A DNA stretch of 38,410 nt from Clostridia bacterium (GTDB taxonomy: Bacteria > Bacillota > Clostridia > Oscillospirales > Acutalibacteraceae), in assembly GCA_017396895.1 (NCBI GenBank), contig JAFQKN010000136.1, positions 1-38,410 on the forward strand. The letters are read 5' to 3'. The notes under the pieces are model-generated. The model saw only the letters and a list, made by a program, of their open reading frames with translations, was not told where the DNA came from and did not search any database. Shown here in pieces: positions 26,148 through 33,354 of this stretch (positions within the stretch are counted from its first letter, which is position 1; every line of letters begins with the position of its first letter). Position numbers and translations under genes: made by a program.

Positions 26148-26516
26148 TCACATCTCCTCCCGACGCAATATCTTAAAATGTGTTTCATCTCTGTTGCCTA
26201 CTTCATGATTGAGTTTTACGAATCTTTTTAACTTCTTATCGTATATTCGCAGATATCCTGATGCCATATCGGTTTTAACAGCATATCGCTCACCCTCGAA
26301 AACATATTTCACCCCATCTGTATATCTTTTACATTCGGGACAAAAATGGGCAACAATTTCATTCAGATTGACTTTTTGGGAACACCAAACATCGTTATAT
26401 TTTTTTTCGCGTTCTTTGCTGTGCAAATATCTTTGTTGATCAATTTCCGATTCTAAAATTGTGTTGTCAATATAAAAACGGGATACTTTAGAATATAATG
26501 ATTTGCTGTCACCCAT
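26148..26516 (-). CDS. Small basic protein with toxin-like C-terminus, island operon gene 2
   Basis: A 122-aa protein, preceded by an excellent AAAGGAGGT site, which fixes the start at 26516 rather than at 26618. It has a charged helical N-terminal half, a CPEC pair (59-62), then a beta-rich basic end with YLRIYD (88-93) and a THFKI motif (112-116). Ends of this kind (a strand, then Asp/Glu-Thr-His-Phe) resemble the C-termini of small RNase-type polymorphic toxin domains of the BECR fold. No secretion domain is attached. I cannot name a family, and the toxin reading is a hypothesis. Confidence 0.6.
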   Translation of the reverse strand: MGDSKSLYSKVSRFYIDNTILESEIDQQRYLHSKEREKKYNDVWCSQKVNLNEIVAHFCPECKRYTDGVKYVFEGERYAVKTDMASGYLRIYDKKLKRFVKLNHEVGNRDETHFKILRREEM

Positions 26517-27180
26517 AAACAGACACCTCCTTTGATAGACGATGAAAATCATCATAAACACGAAAATCAATCCCACAAAGTGAAAGTTGTTTTTCAATAG
26601 TGTAGTCATGTTTTCCATATAGCATCAGTTTTGATGGCTGAACCGCAAATATTTTCTTCAAATAGGAAAAATCAAACGGGCTTTTTGACTTTTCGCATCC
26701 TAAGAAACCGGAAGCACAAATGACTCTGGTTGGCACTCCGGATAAATTCTTCAAAGACAATTCCGATCCTGTCCTCAAATTAAAAGCAATCGGAATCTCA
26801 TTGTACGCCAAAACTGCAGTAAACAATTGATTTGCAAGCATCAGCAAATCCTGCCACTCTGAATCCATGTCTGCCGTAACAGTCAAATCAAAGCCAACAA
26901 CGCCATAATACTGTCGATAGACGGGCAAATCACGTAAAATTCTATCAATCCGAGGATAAATCCGCTTATCTGAGCAATAAAAACAAAGCATTGTTTTCTT
27001 TCGACAGGTCACAAGTTTACTGTTACGTTGATCAAAGGGAACAACCATTTGCGGATAATTCCGCACAAACATACACCGTTCAAAAATCGGAAATCCCTGA
27101 TCCGTGAACGGCACATTTTTATTGGTAAGATACATATAGAACTCTTCAACAGTGGTAAGCAAATCGAAAAGAGAGCACAT
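26509..27180 (-). CDS. DUF4417-like protein, island operon gene 1
   Basis: A 223-aa soluble protein that resembles DUF4417, a family common on plasmids, phages and integrative elements and of unknown biochemical role. Typical features are a CFYCSDKRIYPRIDRIL stretch, VVGFDLTVTADM in the middle, a PIAFNLRTG block, ASGFLGCEKSKSPFDF, and a C-terminal PSKLMLYGK. A perfect GGAAAGGAGGT site precedes the ATG. Its end overlaps the next gene by 8 bp. The leader of about 200 nt, with its own consensus promoter and an opposing transcript, is unusual. Confidence 0.7.
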   Translation of the reverse strand: MCSLFDLLTTVEEFYMYLTNKNVPFTDQGFPIFERCMFVRNYPQMVVPFDQRNSKLVTCRKKTMLCFYCSDKRIYPRIDRILRDLPVYRQYYGVVGFDLTVTADMDSEWQDLLMLANQLFTAVLAYNEIPIAFNLRTGSELSLKNLSGVPTRVICASGFLGCEKSKSPFDFSYLKKIFAVQPSKLMLYGKHDYTIEKQLSLCGIDFRVYDDFHRLSKEVSVYG

Positions 27181-27223
27181 AATCTTACCTCCTTTCCTAT
27201 TATAATTTTGTAATAATTGTCAG

Positions 27224-27253
27224 TTGACAAATCTGGAAAGGATATGGTAAAAT
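27224..27253 (+). promoter_or_regulatory. Consensus plus-strand promoter opposing the island operon leader
   Basis: TTGACA (27224-27229), an 18-bp spacer and TAAAAT (27248-27253). No plus-strand gene follows; a terminator lies about 75 nt downstream. Confidence 0.65.
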
Positions 27254-27259
27254 TAAAAC

Positions 27260-27330
27260 ACAAAAGAAAGGGAGTATTACAATATCCCGGACGGTAAACC
27301 GAAAAGCTGGGCCAAAGCTTTTCGGTTTTT
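27260..27330 (+). ncRNA. Candidate antisense small RNA, about 70 nt
   Basis: Starts about 7 nt after the -10 box and ends in a terminator in which AAACCGAAAAGC pairs with GCTTTTCGGTTT (27296-27328), followed by further T. A GAAAGGGAG stretch near the 5' end is not followed by a start codon. It would be fully complementary to the 5' leader of the DUF4417 operon. The rest of the 27181-27605 gap holds the opposing promoter and AT-rich DNA without a convincing gene. Confidence 0.5.
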
Positions 27331-27384
27331 CTGATTGTCAACAAGACGATTTACCTCCTTCCAAATGTTTATTCGTCCGTATAT

Positions 27385-27413
27385 ATTATACATATGCAAT
27401 TCAAAAATGTCAA
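27385..27413 (-). promoter_or_regulatory. Perfect consensus promoter of the island operon
   Basis: Minus-strand TTGACA (27408-27413), exactly 17 bp, and TATAAT (27385-27390). AAGGAGGT at 27353-27360 follows, with a TTG codon 8 nt later (27344), although the gene proper begins only at 27180. Confidence 0.8.
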
Positions 27414-27605
27414 GCAAGATAACACAATATTTAGAAGCATCACTTCTAATTTTCTCAATATACATACAACATAATGTAGTATTGTGCCACTATTGCAAAA
27501 TCAAGAAAGATAAAATTAACAATACTACTTTCCGAAATACAACAAAAAAAAGTGCACCGCTTTATTACTTTCAAATATTTAATTATAAATGTTTACGAAT
27601 TTACA

Positions 27606-27685
27606 ATACGGAGGATCAGCAACAATCATATCAAACAAAAGAAAACACCCGCACGCAGAATACGGATTTCCGCGTACGGGTGTTT
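27606..27685 (-). repeat. 80-bp dispersed repeat, copy B, containing a terminator
   Basis: Second copy of the element at 25306-25385, in the same orientation. It contains the ACACCCG/CGGGTGT hairpin followed by T-rich sequence on the minus strand, where it serves as terminator of the small gene at 27729-28031. Confidence 0.8.
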
Positions 27686-27728
27686 TGGTGAATCAAGACC
27701 GAAAAACGGTCACTGTGACAACAGGAAG

Positions 27729-28031
27729 TCAATTGACAAACAGAAAACTTTCGATTTTATCACGAAATGATTCGTTGCCGAACACGGGTTTTGTCAACAG
27801 GGTAAGCAAATTCTTGTCGAATGCAATTTCTTCCCAATCGGCTGTCAGAATAGAATAACCGTATTTACTGCAACCATCAAGATAATACTTATTGCCGTCG
27901 TAATAAAAATCCATATCATCTATCAACTGCGGATCGTCTGCGCGCTCGGGAAATTCATCCCATCTCTGCCATTTCTGGAATTGTTCCCAGTTAATTCTCA
28001 CGAGATGCTCGCCACTTTTGCCAACGCTCAT
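27729..28031 (-). CDS. Hypothetical protein, 100 aa, possible orphan immunity protein
   Basis: Unrecognised. A soluble acidic protein with several Trp and Tyr residues (WEQFQKWQRWDEF near 15-27; DFYYDGNKYYLDG near 41-53). The ATG at 28031 is fixed by ACGGAGGGA upstream; a longer frame to 28109 lacks a ribosome site. It has its own promoter about 110 bp upstream, giving a leader of roughly 100 nt. It ends at repeat copy B, as the neighbouring operon ends at copy A. Such lone acidic proteins in accessory islands are often immunity proteins, but this is inference. Confidence 0.65.
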   Translation of the reverse strand: MSVGKSGEHLVRINWEQFQKWQRWDEFPERADDPQLIDDMDFYYDGNKYYLDGCSKYGYSILTADWEEIAFDKNLLTLLTKPVFGNESFRDKIESFLFVN

Positions 28032-28137
28032 AACAAATATCCCTCCGTAAATCAAACAGTCTTTACTGATCTGCAAATACATAAAGTGTCTGCTATAAAA
28101 GTGATTCAATACTTCATAAACTTTCTTATATAATTAC

Positions 28138-28166
28138 ATTATAACAAAGCATTTTGACAAAATCAA
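28138..28166 (-). promoter_or_regulatory. Promoter of the 100-aa island gene
   Basis: Minus-strand TTGATT (28161-28166), a 17-bp spacer and TATAAT (28138-28143). Confidence 0.7.
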
Positions 28167-28195
28167 CGGTTGACAGAGTCAAGAATGGGACTATG

Positions 28196-28225
28196 AAAAA
28201 AGCGGGGCTGTCAGTGACAGCCCCG
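28196..28225 (-). terminator. Intrinsic terminator of hpf
   Basis: Minus-strand CGGGGCTGTCA pairs with TGACAGCCCCG with almost no loop and is followed by a run of T. It lies 35 bp after the hpf stop. Confidence 0.8.
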
Positions 28226-28259
28226 TGATCTATTCAAATGTGATTTTACATCAATGCCT

Positions 28260-28790
28260 TTATTCCTGTTCGGGTTCAAGAATGCCGTAGCCGCCGTCGT
28301 TACGGCGATAAACGACCGAAATGATGCCGCTTTCGGAATTGCGGAACATATAGAACTGATGTCCGAGCAGATTCATCTGCAAAATGGCCTCGTCCACGCT
28401 TTCGGGCTTGAGAGCCACGGTCTTGGTGCGCACAACGTCAAATTCAACTTCTTCTTCCACAGTTTCAACGGGTGCAAAATCATCAATGGAACCGCTGTGC
28501 ATTCTTTTTTCGACACGGGTTTTGTTTTTGCGGATCTGACGAACAAGAAGATCGACACATTCGTCCAGAGCATCGTTCATGTTTTCAGCTCTCTGCTGGG
28601 CACGGAACATAAGTCCGCCTGCACTCGTGACGGTGATCTCCACCGTTTGGGAGGATTTTTCCACCGTGGCGGTAACCTTGGCGGTTGCGTCCTCACCGAA
28701 GAAACGCTCAATTTTGGCGAGTTTCTTTTCTGCTCTTTCTTTGAAAGAGTCACGAGGTGTGCATTTTCTTCCGACGATTGTGATGTTCAT
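28260..28790 (-). CDS. hpf: Ribosome hibernation promoting factor, long form
   Basis: Binds the 30S subunit and makes inactive 100S ribosome dimers in stationary phase. It is 176 aa, the long form found in Firmicutes. The N-terminal S30AE domain covers about residues 1-100 (starts MNITIVGR, with the basic helix KKLAKIERFF). A linker follows, then the C-terminal dimerisation domain of about 55 residues (VRTKTVALKPESVDEAI ... MFRNSESGIISVVYRR). GGGGATG lies before the ATG, and a TTTACA/TATACT promoter lies 75 bp upstream. It is monocistronic. Confidence 0.95.
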   Translation of the reverse strand: MNITIVGRKCTPRDSFKERAEKKLAKIERFFGEDATAKVTATVEKSSQTVEITVTSAGGLMFRAQQRAENMNDALDECVDLLVRQIRKNKTRVEKRMHSGSIDDFAPVETVEEEVEFDVVRTKTVALKPESVDEAILQMNLLGHQFYMFRNSESGIISVVYRRNDGGYGILEPEQE

Positions 28791-28864
28791 TGTTACATCC
28801 CCTTTTCATATATATTAACAGAAAGAAACACCGATTCGGGGTTCCGTTCTCTGTTTCCGCTTTT

Positions 28865-28893
28865 AGTATACCACAAGGAAAAGGAAATGTAAA
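28865..28893 (-). promoter_or_regulatory. Promoter of hpf
   Basis: Minus-strand TTTACA (28888-28893), a 17-bp spacer and TATACT (28865-28870). Confidence 0.65.
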
Positions 28894-28959
28894 TAGTTTT
28901 TATATAATTTTTACAGTTCAACTTATTTTAAGGTAAAAATTATGTCGATTTTGCACAAG

Positions 28960-29802
28960 TTACAGGGAGATGTTTAGATGCCGCGTGACATGGCAACCGA
29001 CATTGACCGCACAGGGCAGACCTGCGATGTGCGTCGGATATGTTTCGATGTTGACGCCGAGTGCCGTCACATCACCGCCGAAGCCCTGACAGCCGATCCC
29101 GAGTGCATTGATGCGCTCCAGAATCCTCTGTTCAAGTTCTGCATAAAACGGATCCGAATGACGAACATCCAACGAACGGCAGAGTGCTTTTTTGGAAAGC
29201 AAAGCGGCATATTCAAAATCACCGCCGAGCCCCACGCCGATCACCACGGGCGGACAGGGATTGGCATCCGCGTCTCGAACGACCGACACAACAAAATCCG
29301 CGATATCGTCCGCAGAAACGGTGGGATTGAACATCTTGATGCGGCTCATGTTTTCACTGCCGAAGCCTTTAGGGGCAACGGTCATGTTGAACACATCTCC
29401 GGGAACGATGCGCGTATGAATGATCGCAGGGCTGTTATCGCCCGTATTTTCGCGCAACAGCGGATCTTTTACAACGCTTTTGCGCAAAAAACCCTGTGTG
29501 TAGCCTTGTCGCACGCCATCATGAATGGCTTCTTCAAAATCACCGCCGACAATGTGCACATCCTGTCCGATCTCACAAAAAATGACTGCCATGCCCGTAT
29601 CCTGACAAACGGGGATCTGCAATTCGTCTGCCGCCTCCATGTTTTTGCACATATCACACAGAATGCTGTGTGCAAGCGGTGCGGTTTCCTTTTGTCGAGC
29701 CTCACAGATCGCATTTTTCAGATCCGCAGGCAGGTAAATGTTTGCCTCTATAACGGCATTGCACACCGCCTGAATGATCGCTTCGCAAGTAATTTCTCTC
29801 AA
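28960..29802 (-). CDS. Class I fumarate hydratase / tartrate dehydratase, alpha subunit
   Basis: A 280-aa alpha subunit of a two-subunit [4Fe-4S] hydro-lyase, converting fumarate and malate or dehydrating L-tartrate. The cluster cysteines are likely Cys66 (PVCQDTG), Cys183 (NPCPPVVIGVGLGG) and Cys270 near the C-terminus, with spacings like those of TtdA. Other conserved blocks are AIIHTRIVPGD and GFGSENMS. The beta subunit, usually next door, is absent: hpf follows 170 bp later. Fumarase or tartrate dehydratase cannot be separated from sequence alone. Confidence 0.9.
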   Translation of the reverse strand: MREITCEAIIQAVCNAVIEANIYLPADLKNAICEARQKETAPLAHSILCDMCKNMEAADELQIPVCQDTGMAVIFCEIGQDVHIVGGDFEEAIHDGVRQGYTQGFLRKSVVKDPLLRENTGDNSPAIIHTRIVPGDVFNMTVAPKGFGSENMSRIKMFNPTVSADDIADFVVSVVRDADANPCPPVVIGVGLGGDFEYAALLSKKALCRSLDVRHSDPFYAELEQRILERINALGIGCQGFGGDVTALGVNIETYPTHIAGLPCAVNVGCHVTRHLNISL

Positions 29803-29822
29803 AATATAATCTTCCTTTCAAA

Positions 29823-29847
29823 GAAAAACGGCGGCTCAAAGCCGCCG
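29823..29847 (-). terminator. Intrinsic terminator after the S1-domain gene
   Basis: Minus-strand CGGCGGC pairs with GCCGCCG around a 5-nt loop, then TTTTT. It ends 20 bp before the fumarase alpha start. Confidence 0.75.
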
Positions 29848-29858
29848 ATCTGCATTTA

Positions 29859-30314
29859 TTATGAACGGTTGCCGCCGTTTCCGCGGCGATTGGAACGCAC
29901 TTCGGGAGAAGAACGGCGAAGATCGGACATTCTTTCATCGCTGTCATGCTTGAACTTAGCCATCATATCTTCAAAAGACATGGTGGACGGATCAGCCGCA
30001 GGCGGCGTCCCCTGCCATGTCTGCGGTCTGGAAGATCTGACATTGTTGCGTCTGCGGGGACGTTCCTCTGCTGCAGGCGGCGGAGCAGCCTGCTTGATGG
30101 ACAGACTGATCTTATTGTTTTCATTCACTCCGATGACTTTGACCTTAACGGTCTGCCCTTCCGCAAGATGATCTTTGATGTCCGTGACATAAACAGCGGC
30201 TACCTCCGAAATGTGTACCATACCGGATTCACCTGTGGGCAATTTGACAAATGCTCCGAAATTGGTCAGGCCCGTGACCGTTCCTTCATAAATTTGGCCG
30301 ATTTCTACCTGCAT
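29859..30314 (-). CDS. yabR: S1 RNA-binding domain protein (YabR/GSP13-like)
   Basis: A 151-aa protein with one S1 domain at residues 1-73 (GQIYEGTVTGLTNFGAFVKL, MVHISEVA, VKVKVIGVNENNKISLSIKQA). A low-complexity basic tail rich in Pro, Ala, Arg and Asn follows. Its place after divIC matches the yabP-yabQ-divIC-yabR order of Bacillus and Clostridia. Probable role: binding RNA or the ribosome. The AGGAGG site is rather far (13 nt) from the ATG. Confidence 0.88.
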   Translation of the reverse strand: MQVEIGQIYEGTVTGLTNFGAFVKLPTGESGMVHISEVAAVYVTDIKDHLAEGQTVKVKVIGVNENNKISLSIKQAAPPPAAEERPRRRNNVRSSRPQTWQGTPPAADPSTMSFEDMMAKFKHDSDERMSDLRRSSPEVRSNRRGNGGNRS

Positions 30315-30347
30315 AAAATGCGGTGTTCCTCCTGATGATTATTAAAA

Positions 30348-30641
30348 TCAGTTGCCGGGGGTTACGTCAATGACTTTGGTTTCGTCGGGATAGCCGTAAC
30401 CGAGTTCCCTTGCCTGATATTCGTACTGTTCTCGTTCGTCCGCCTCGTTGAGAATATGCTCATAGCGTGCATTTTCTTCGCTGATGGAGGCATATTCGGC
30501 TTCCAGTTCAGCCAATCGGTCCTCCTGCGCTTTTACGTCGGACTGTGTAGACAAAAAAAGGAACAGCATAAAGCAGATGGCGAGAATGGTTCCGCCGATC
30601 ACAAGAATGCTATGAGTCCTGTTCTTGAAAATGGTGCCCAT
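30348..30641 (-). CDS. divIC: Septum formation initiator DivIC/FtsB-like
   Basis: A 97-aa bitopic division protein. A short basic N-terminus is followed by a transmembrane helix (about residues 12-31), a coiled coil (about 33-65, AQEDRLAELEAEYASI...) and a short C-terminal domain containing ARELGYGYPDETKVI, typical of FtsB/DivIC. It works with DivIB and FtsL in the divisome. Its neighbours are the YabR-like S1 gene downstream and yabQ upstream. AAGGGGA precedes the ATG. Confidence 0.9.
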   Translation of the reverse strand: MGTIFKNRTHSILVIGGTILAICFMLFLFLSTQSDVKAQEDRLAELEAEYASISEENARYEHILNEADEREQYEYQARELGYGYPDETKVIDVTPGN

Positions 30642-30693
30642 GATTGTCCCCTTAAAAACGTAATTAGTAAATAAATTATACTATATACATTTT

Positions 30694-31173
30694 TCATTTG
30701 CAAGTCTTTTTTGCTGAATTGTAATGATTTTTTTTACTTTTTTTCTCTTTTTTCTTTGTTTTTTTCACCTTTGGAATGCGTTTTTCATGCGTTCGTCTGC
30801 GCAAGGCGTAAAACACACGCCAAACAAAAAATATCGGTCGCAGGAAAAGCGTGCGCAGAATCTTTTGTAATGCGTTTGCAGTGCGGTCTGCAAGTCTTCC
30901 GGGCAAACAGTACCAAACAAAGAATCCGAAGGCCTGTGCCAAAAGAATATAGCCGCGCACATTGCCGTAGTTAAACGCAAAACACACCGCAAACGACAGC
31001 AAGGAGCAGATCAGAAAAAACAAGACGTCCTCAAAAAACAGCCGCGTGCGCGACGGCACTTGCAGTTTTCTGAAGATTCGCAACACATCCCACAACATTC
31101 CGCACAGTAACCCGAGAACGATTGCGGCAATCAGAGGGGGAAACTGCGCACGGTTCGGCAATCCGTAGATCAT
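30694..31173 (-). CDS. yabQ: Spore cortex biosynthesis protein YabQ
   Basis: A 159-aa membrane protein needed for cortex formation in Bacillus. It has about four hydrophobic segments (LIAAIVLGLLCGMLWDVL, VLFFLICSLLSFAVCFAF, YILLAQAFGFFVWYCL, and one more amphipathic segment) and a conserved DVLRIFR motif after the first. The C-terminus is a long Lys-rich tail. The ATG at 31173 overlaps the yabP stop by four bases (ATGA); an upstream start at 31191 would overlap more and lacks support. Confidence 0.9.
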   Translation of the reverse strand: MIYGLPNRAQFPPLIAAIVLGLLCGMLWDVLRIFRKLQVPSRTRLFFEDVLFFLICSLLSFAVCFAFNYGNVRGYILLAQAFGFFVWYCLPGRLADRTANALQKILRTLFLRPIFFVWRVFYALRRRTHEKRIPKVKKTKKKEKKSKKNHYNSAKKTCK

Positions 31174-31448
31174 CGCAACACCTTTGCCCAAAAGCCTTTT
31201 GCTCCGGGTTTTGCATCGGAATATTGCAAAGAATGCACCAATCCTTCCAATTGAACCTCTCCCGTTTCAACCGAGAGCAGACCGATCTTCAATCCGTTTC
31301 CGTGCACGGTCAGTTTTCCGTCCCGTAAAAACAAAACAACACTCGTATCGTCAAAATTTCCGACTTCGATCACCCCGGTAAGCGTCAGACGTTTTCTGTC
31401 TTCCATGTGTAATGTCTGCGGCAGACCTTTCCTTTCTTCCGTTTGCAT
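31170..31448 (-). CDS. yabP: Sporulation protein YabP
   Basis: A 92-aa protein of the YabP/YqfC family, made in the mother cell during sporulation and needed for cortex formation. Family features are MEDRKRLTLTGVIEVGNFDDTSV as two adjacent blocks in the first half, GKLTVHGNGLKIG in the middle and LEGLVHSLQYS near the end. It is translationally coupled to yabQ. No clear sigma-E promoter could be matched upstream by eye. Confidence 0.92.
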   Translation of the reverse strand: MQTEERKGLPQTLHMEDRKRLTLTGVIEVGNFDDTSVVLFLRDGKLTVHGNGLKIGLLSVETGEVQLEGLVHSLQYSDAKPGAKGFWAKVLR

Positions 31449-31515
31449 TTACCCTCATCCTTTCCGAATTCTGTATAATATATATGACCGTGTACCGTCA
31501 CCTATTCTTTTTGAA

Positions 31516-31545
31516 TTGACTTTTTGAGGGTATATATGCTACACT
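31516..31545 (+). promoter_or_regulatory. Promoter of the GPH-type MFS gene
   Basis: TTGACT (31516-31521), an 18-bp spacer and TACACT (31540-31545), 31 bp before the start codon. Confidence 0.55.
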
Positions 31546-31576
31546 TATTGTAAGACTGAATAACGGAGGATCATTT

Positions 31577-33076
31577 ATGAGCAATATTTTCTCAAACACG
31601 GGCGATAAAGTCTTTGACCGAAACAAATGGACGTACAGTCTCGGCGGAATCGGCAGAGATCTTGCCTATTCCCTGTACACCTACTTCTTGCTGACATTCA
31701 TTCTTTACACAAAACAGATCACGGATGCACAGTTTGCCGCAATCGGCGTTATCATCGTTATCTGCCGCATTTGGGACGGCATCAACGATCCCATTATGGG
31801 CGGTATCATTGAAAACACGCGCACGAAGATCGGCAAATTCAAACCGTGGATCCTGATCGGTTGCATCACGAACTCGATCGTATTGGTACTCATCTATTCC
31901 CTGCCGTTAGACGGAACCCCCTTTGTTGTCGCATTCACATTCCTGTATCTGATCTGGGATCTGACATACACCATGAATGACATCGGCTACTGGTCGATGC
32001 TGCCGTCACTGACAAGCGATCCCGAAAAGCGAGACATCCTCACTTCATCCGCAAACCTGTGGGCAGGATTGGGTACAATCCTTGCAAACGGATTGATTCC
32101 GTTGTTTACCGTCGGCAGCATGGCCATCGGCGGCAATGCCATCACGGGATACAGAACGGTGTCCATCGTGATCGCCCTTTGCTTTATCGGCTGTCAGACA
32201 CTGACCTGCGTGGGCGTCAAAGAACGCAATGTTGCCAGTGTTCCGTTGGAAGAACGCGTCGGATTCAAAAAAATGATCCGCATCATTTTCAACAACAAAC
32301 AAGTGCTTTGGACGGCACTGATCCTTCTGTTCGTCAACCTCAGCGGGGCGTTGCTGACTGCATTCGGCACCAACTATATCTATCTCTCCTACGGTTATGA
32401 AGGTTCGTTTGCTTCGATCTTCGTGATCTTCTACGGGGCTTCTTCGGCATTGAGTTACCTTTTGTATCCCGCCCTTTCCAAAAGATTTTCACGCATGGGA
32501 ATGGTACGCATCTCCTTTATACTGACCGTTGTAGGCTATATCTGCTTCTTCCTGACGGGCACATTCCTGAAAGGCACGGCATCGTTTGCATTCCTGTGTG
32601 CGGAATCCCTGTTCATCGGTCTGGGCTATTCTTTCTTCTATCTTGTCGCGGCTGTTTGCCTGTCCAACACCATCGAGTATAACGAATACATGACCGGAAG
32701 CCGTGATGAAGCAATCATTTTTTCCGTGCGTCCGTTCATGTCCAAAATGAGCGCTTCTATGCAACAGATCATCATTACGGTCGTATATCTTGTTATCGGT
32801 ATCAAGGGGATCACCGATCAGATCTCCAATGCGGAAAACTGGGCGATCAACAATCCCGAGGCATTCGGCGGGCTCACCAAGGAAGAATACATTGCAAATG
32901 TACTTGCCGGAGCGGATGACGGAATGACACTGGGCCTTCGCATCGTAATGGCCGTCCTGCCGGTCCTTTTCATGGGAATCGCTTTCGTTATCATCAGAAA
33001 AAAATACACCATCGACGAAAACGAATACAATCGCATTCTTGCTGAACTCGAAGCAAGACATAATGAAAACAAATAA
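31577..33076 (+). CDS. MFS transporter, glycoside-pentoside-hexuronide (GPH):cation symporter type
   Basis: A 499-aa, 12-helix transporter. GPH-type features are the DLAYSLYTYFLLTFIL start, WDGINDPIMGGIIENTRTKIGKFKPW (two blocks) in the first cytoplasmic loop, and DIGYWSMLPSLTSDP in the 4-5 region. GPH proteins import sugars or glycosides with H+ or Na+. Relatives in Clostridia are often of unknown substrate, and no glycosidase is adjacent. CGGAGGATC precedes the ATG, and a terminator follows. It is divergent from yabP. Confidence 0.88.
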   Translation: MSNIFSNTGDKVFDRNKWTYSLGGIGRDLAYSLYTYFLLTFILYTKQITDAQFAAIGVIIVICRIWDGINDPIMGGIIENTRTKIGKFKPWILIGCITNSIVLVLIYSLPLDGTPFVVAFTFLYLIWDLTYTMNDIGYWSMLPSLTSDPEKRDILTSSANLWAGLGTILANGLIPLFTVGSMAIGGNAITGYRTVSIVIALCFIGCQTLTCVGVKERNVASVPLEERVGFKKMIRIIFNNKQVLWTALILLFVNLSGALLTAFGTNYIYLSYGYEGSFASIFVIFYGASSALSYLLYPALSKRFSRMGMVRISFILTVVGYICFFLTGTFLKGTASFAFLCAESLFIGLGYSFFYLVAAVCLSNTIEYNEYMTGSRDEAIIFSVRPFMSKMSASMQQIIITVVYLVIGIKGITDQISNAENWAINNPEAFGGLTKEEYIANVLAGADDGMTLGLRIVMAVLPVLFMGIAFVIIRKKYTIDENEYNRILAELEARHNENK

Positions 33077-33091
33077 CATCTTCGACTGAAC

Positions 33092-33130
33092 AAAAGTGCA
33101 CGGCGGTACATTGCCGCAGTGCACTTTTTT
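33092..33130 (+). terminator. Intrinsic terminator of the GPH-type MFS gene
   Basis: AAAGTGCAC pairs with GTGCACTTT, with an inner CGGC/GCCG stem, followed by T. Confidence 0.8.
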
Positions 33131-33288
33131 CATTGAATATGTTTTTACGCTTTGTTTTTAATACTTTTTTAACATTATTGTGGTAACAAAGACAAGTAAA
33201 CAACGCAACATTTTGTAAACACATTGTTAATTTAAAAACATTTTGTCAAAATCGTTACTGCACTTTGTGTTTTTTATTAAACAAGATG

Positions 33289-33318
33289 TTGACTTTTTAT
33301 CATTGCGTATGATATTAT
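33289..33318 (+). promoter_or_regulatory. Promoter of the TetR gene with palindrome
   Basis: TTGACT (33289-33294), an 18-bp spacer and TATTAT (33313-33318). TATCAT-TGCGT-ATGATA (33298-33314) lies between the boxes and overlaps the -10, as expected for autoregulation. The DNA from 33131 to 33288 is AT-rich and shows nothing else. Confidence 0.6.
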
Positions 33319-33354
33319 TTACAATGTTGAAATGAACACACAGGAGGTTTTTTC

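Noticed and set aside
27009..27344. Open frame starting at TTG 27344 after a perfect ribosome site
   Set aside because: It overlaps the DUF4417-like gene out of frame for over 170 bp and has no plausible protein composition. The site is better seen as a leader element, although a short leader peptide is not excluded.
27277..27465. 62-codon minus-strand open frame through the island promoter
   Set aside because: It contains the consensus promoter inside its coding part and has no ribosome site at its ATG.
25306..27685. The 80-bp repeats as a CRISPR array
   Set aside because: Only two copies, 2.3 kb apart, each with a terminator hairpin. No regular spacers and no cas genes.
25306..28140. Integrated phage or transposon
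   Set aside because: No integrase, transposase, terminal inverted repeats or target-site duplication is visible; only AT-rich small genes and one repeat pair.
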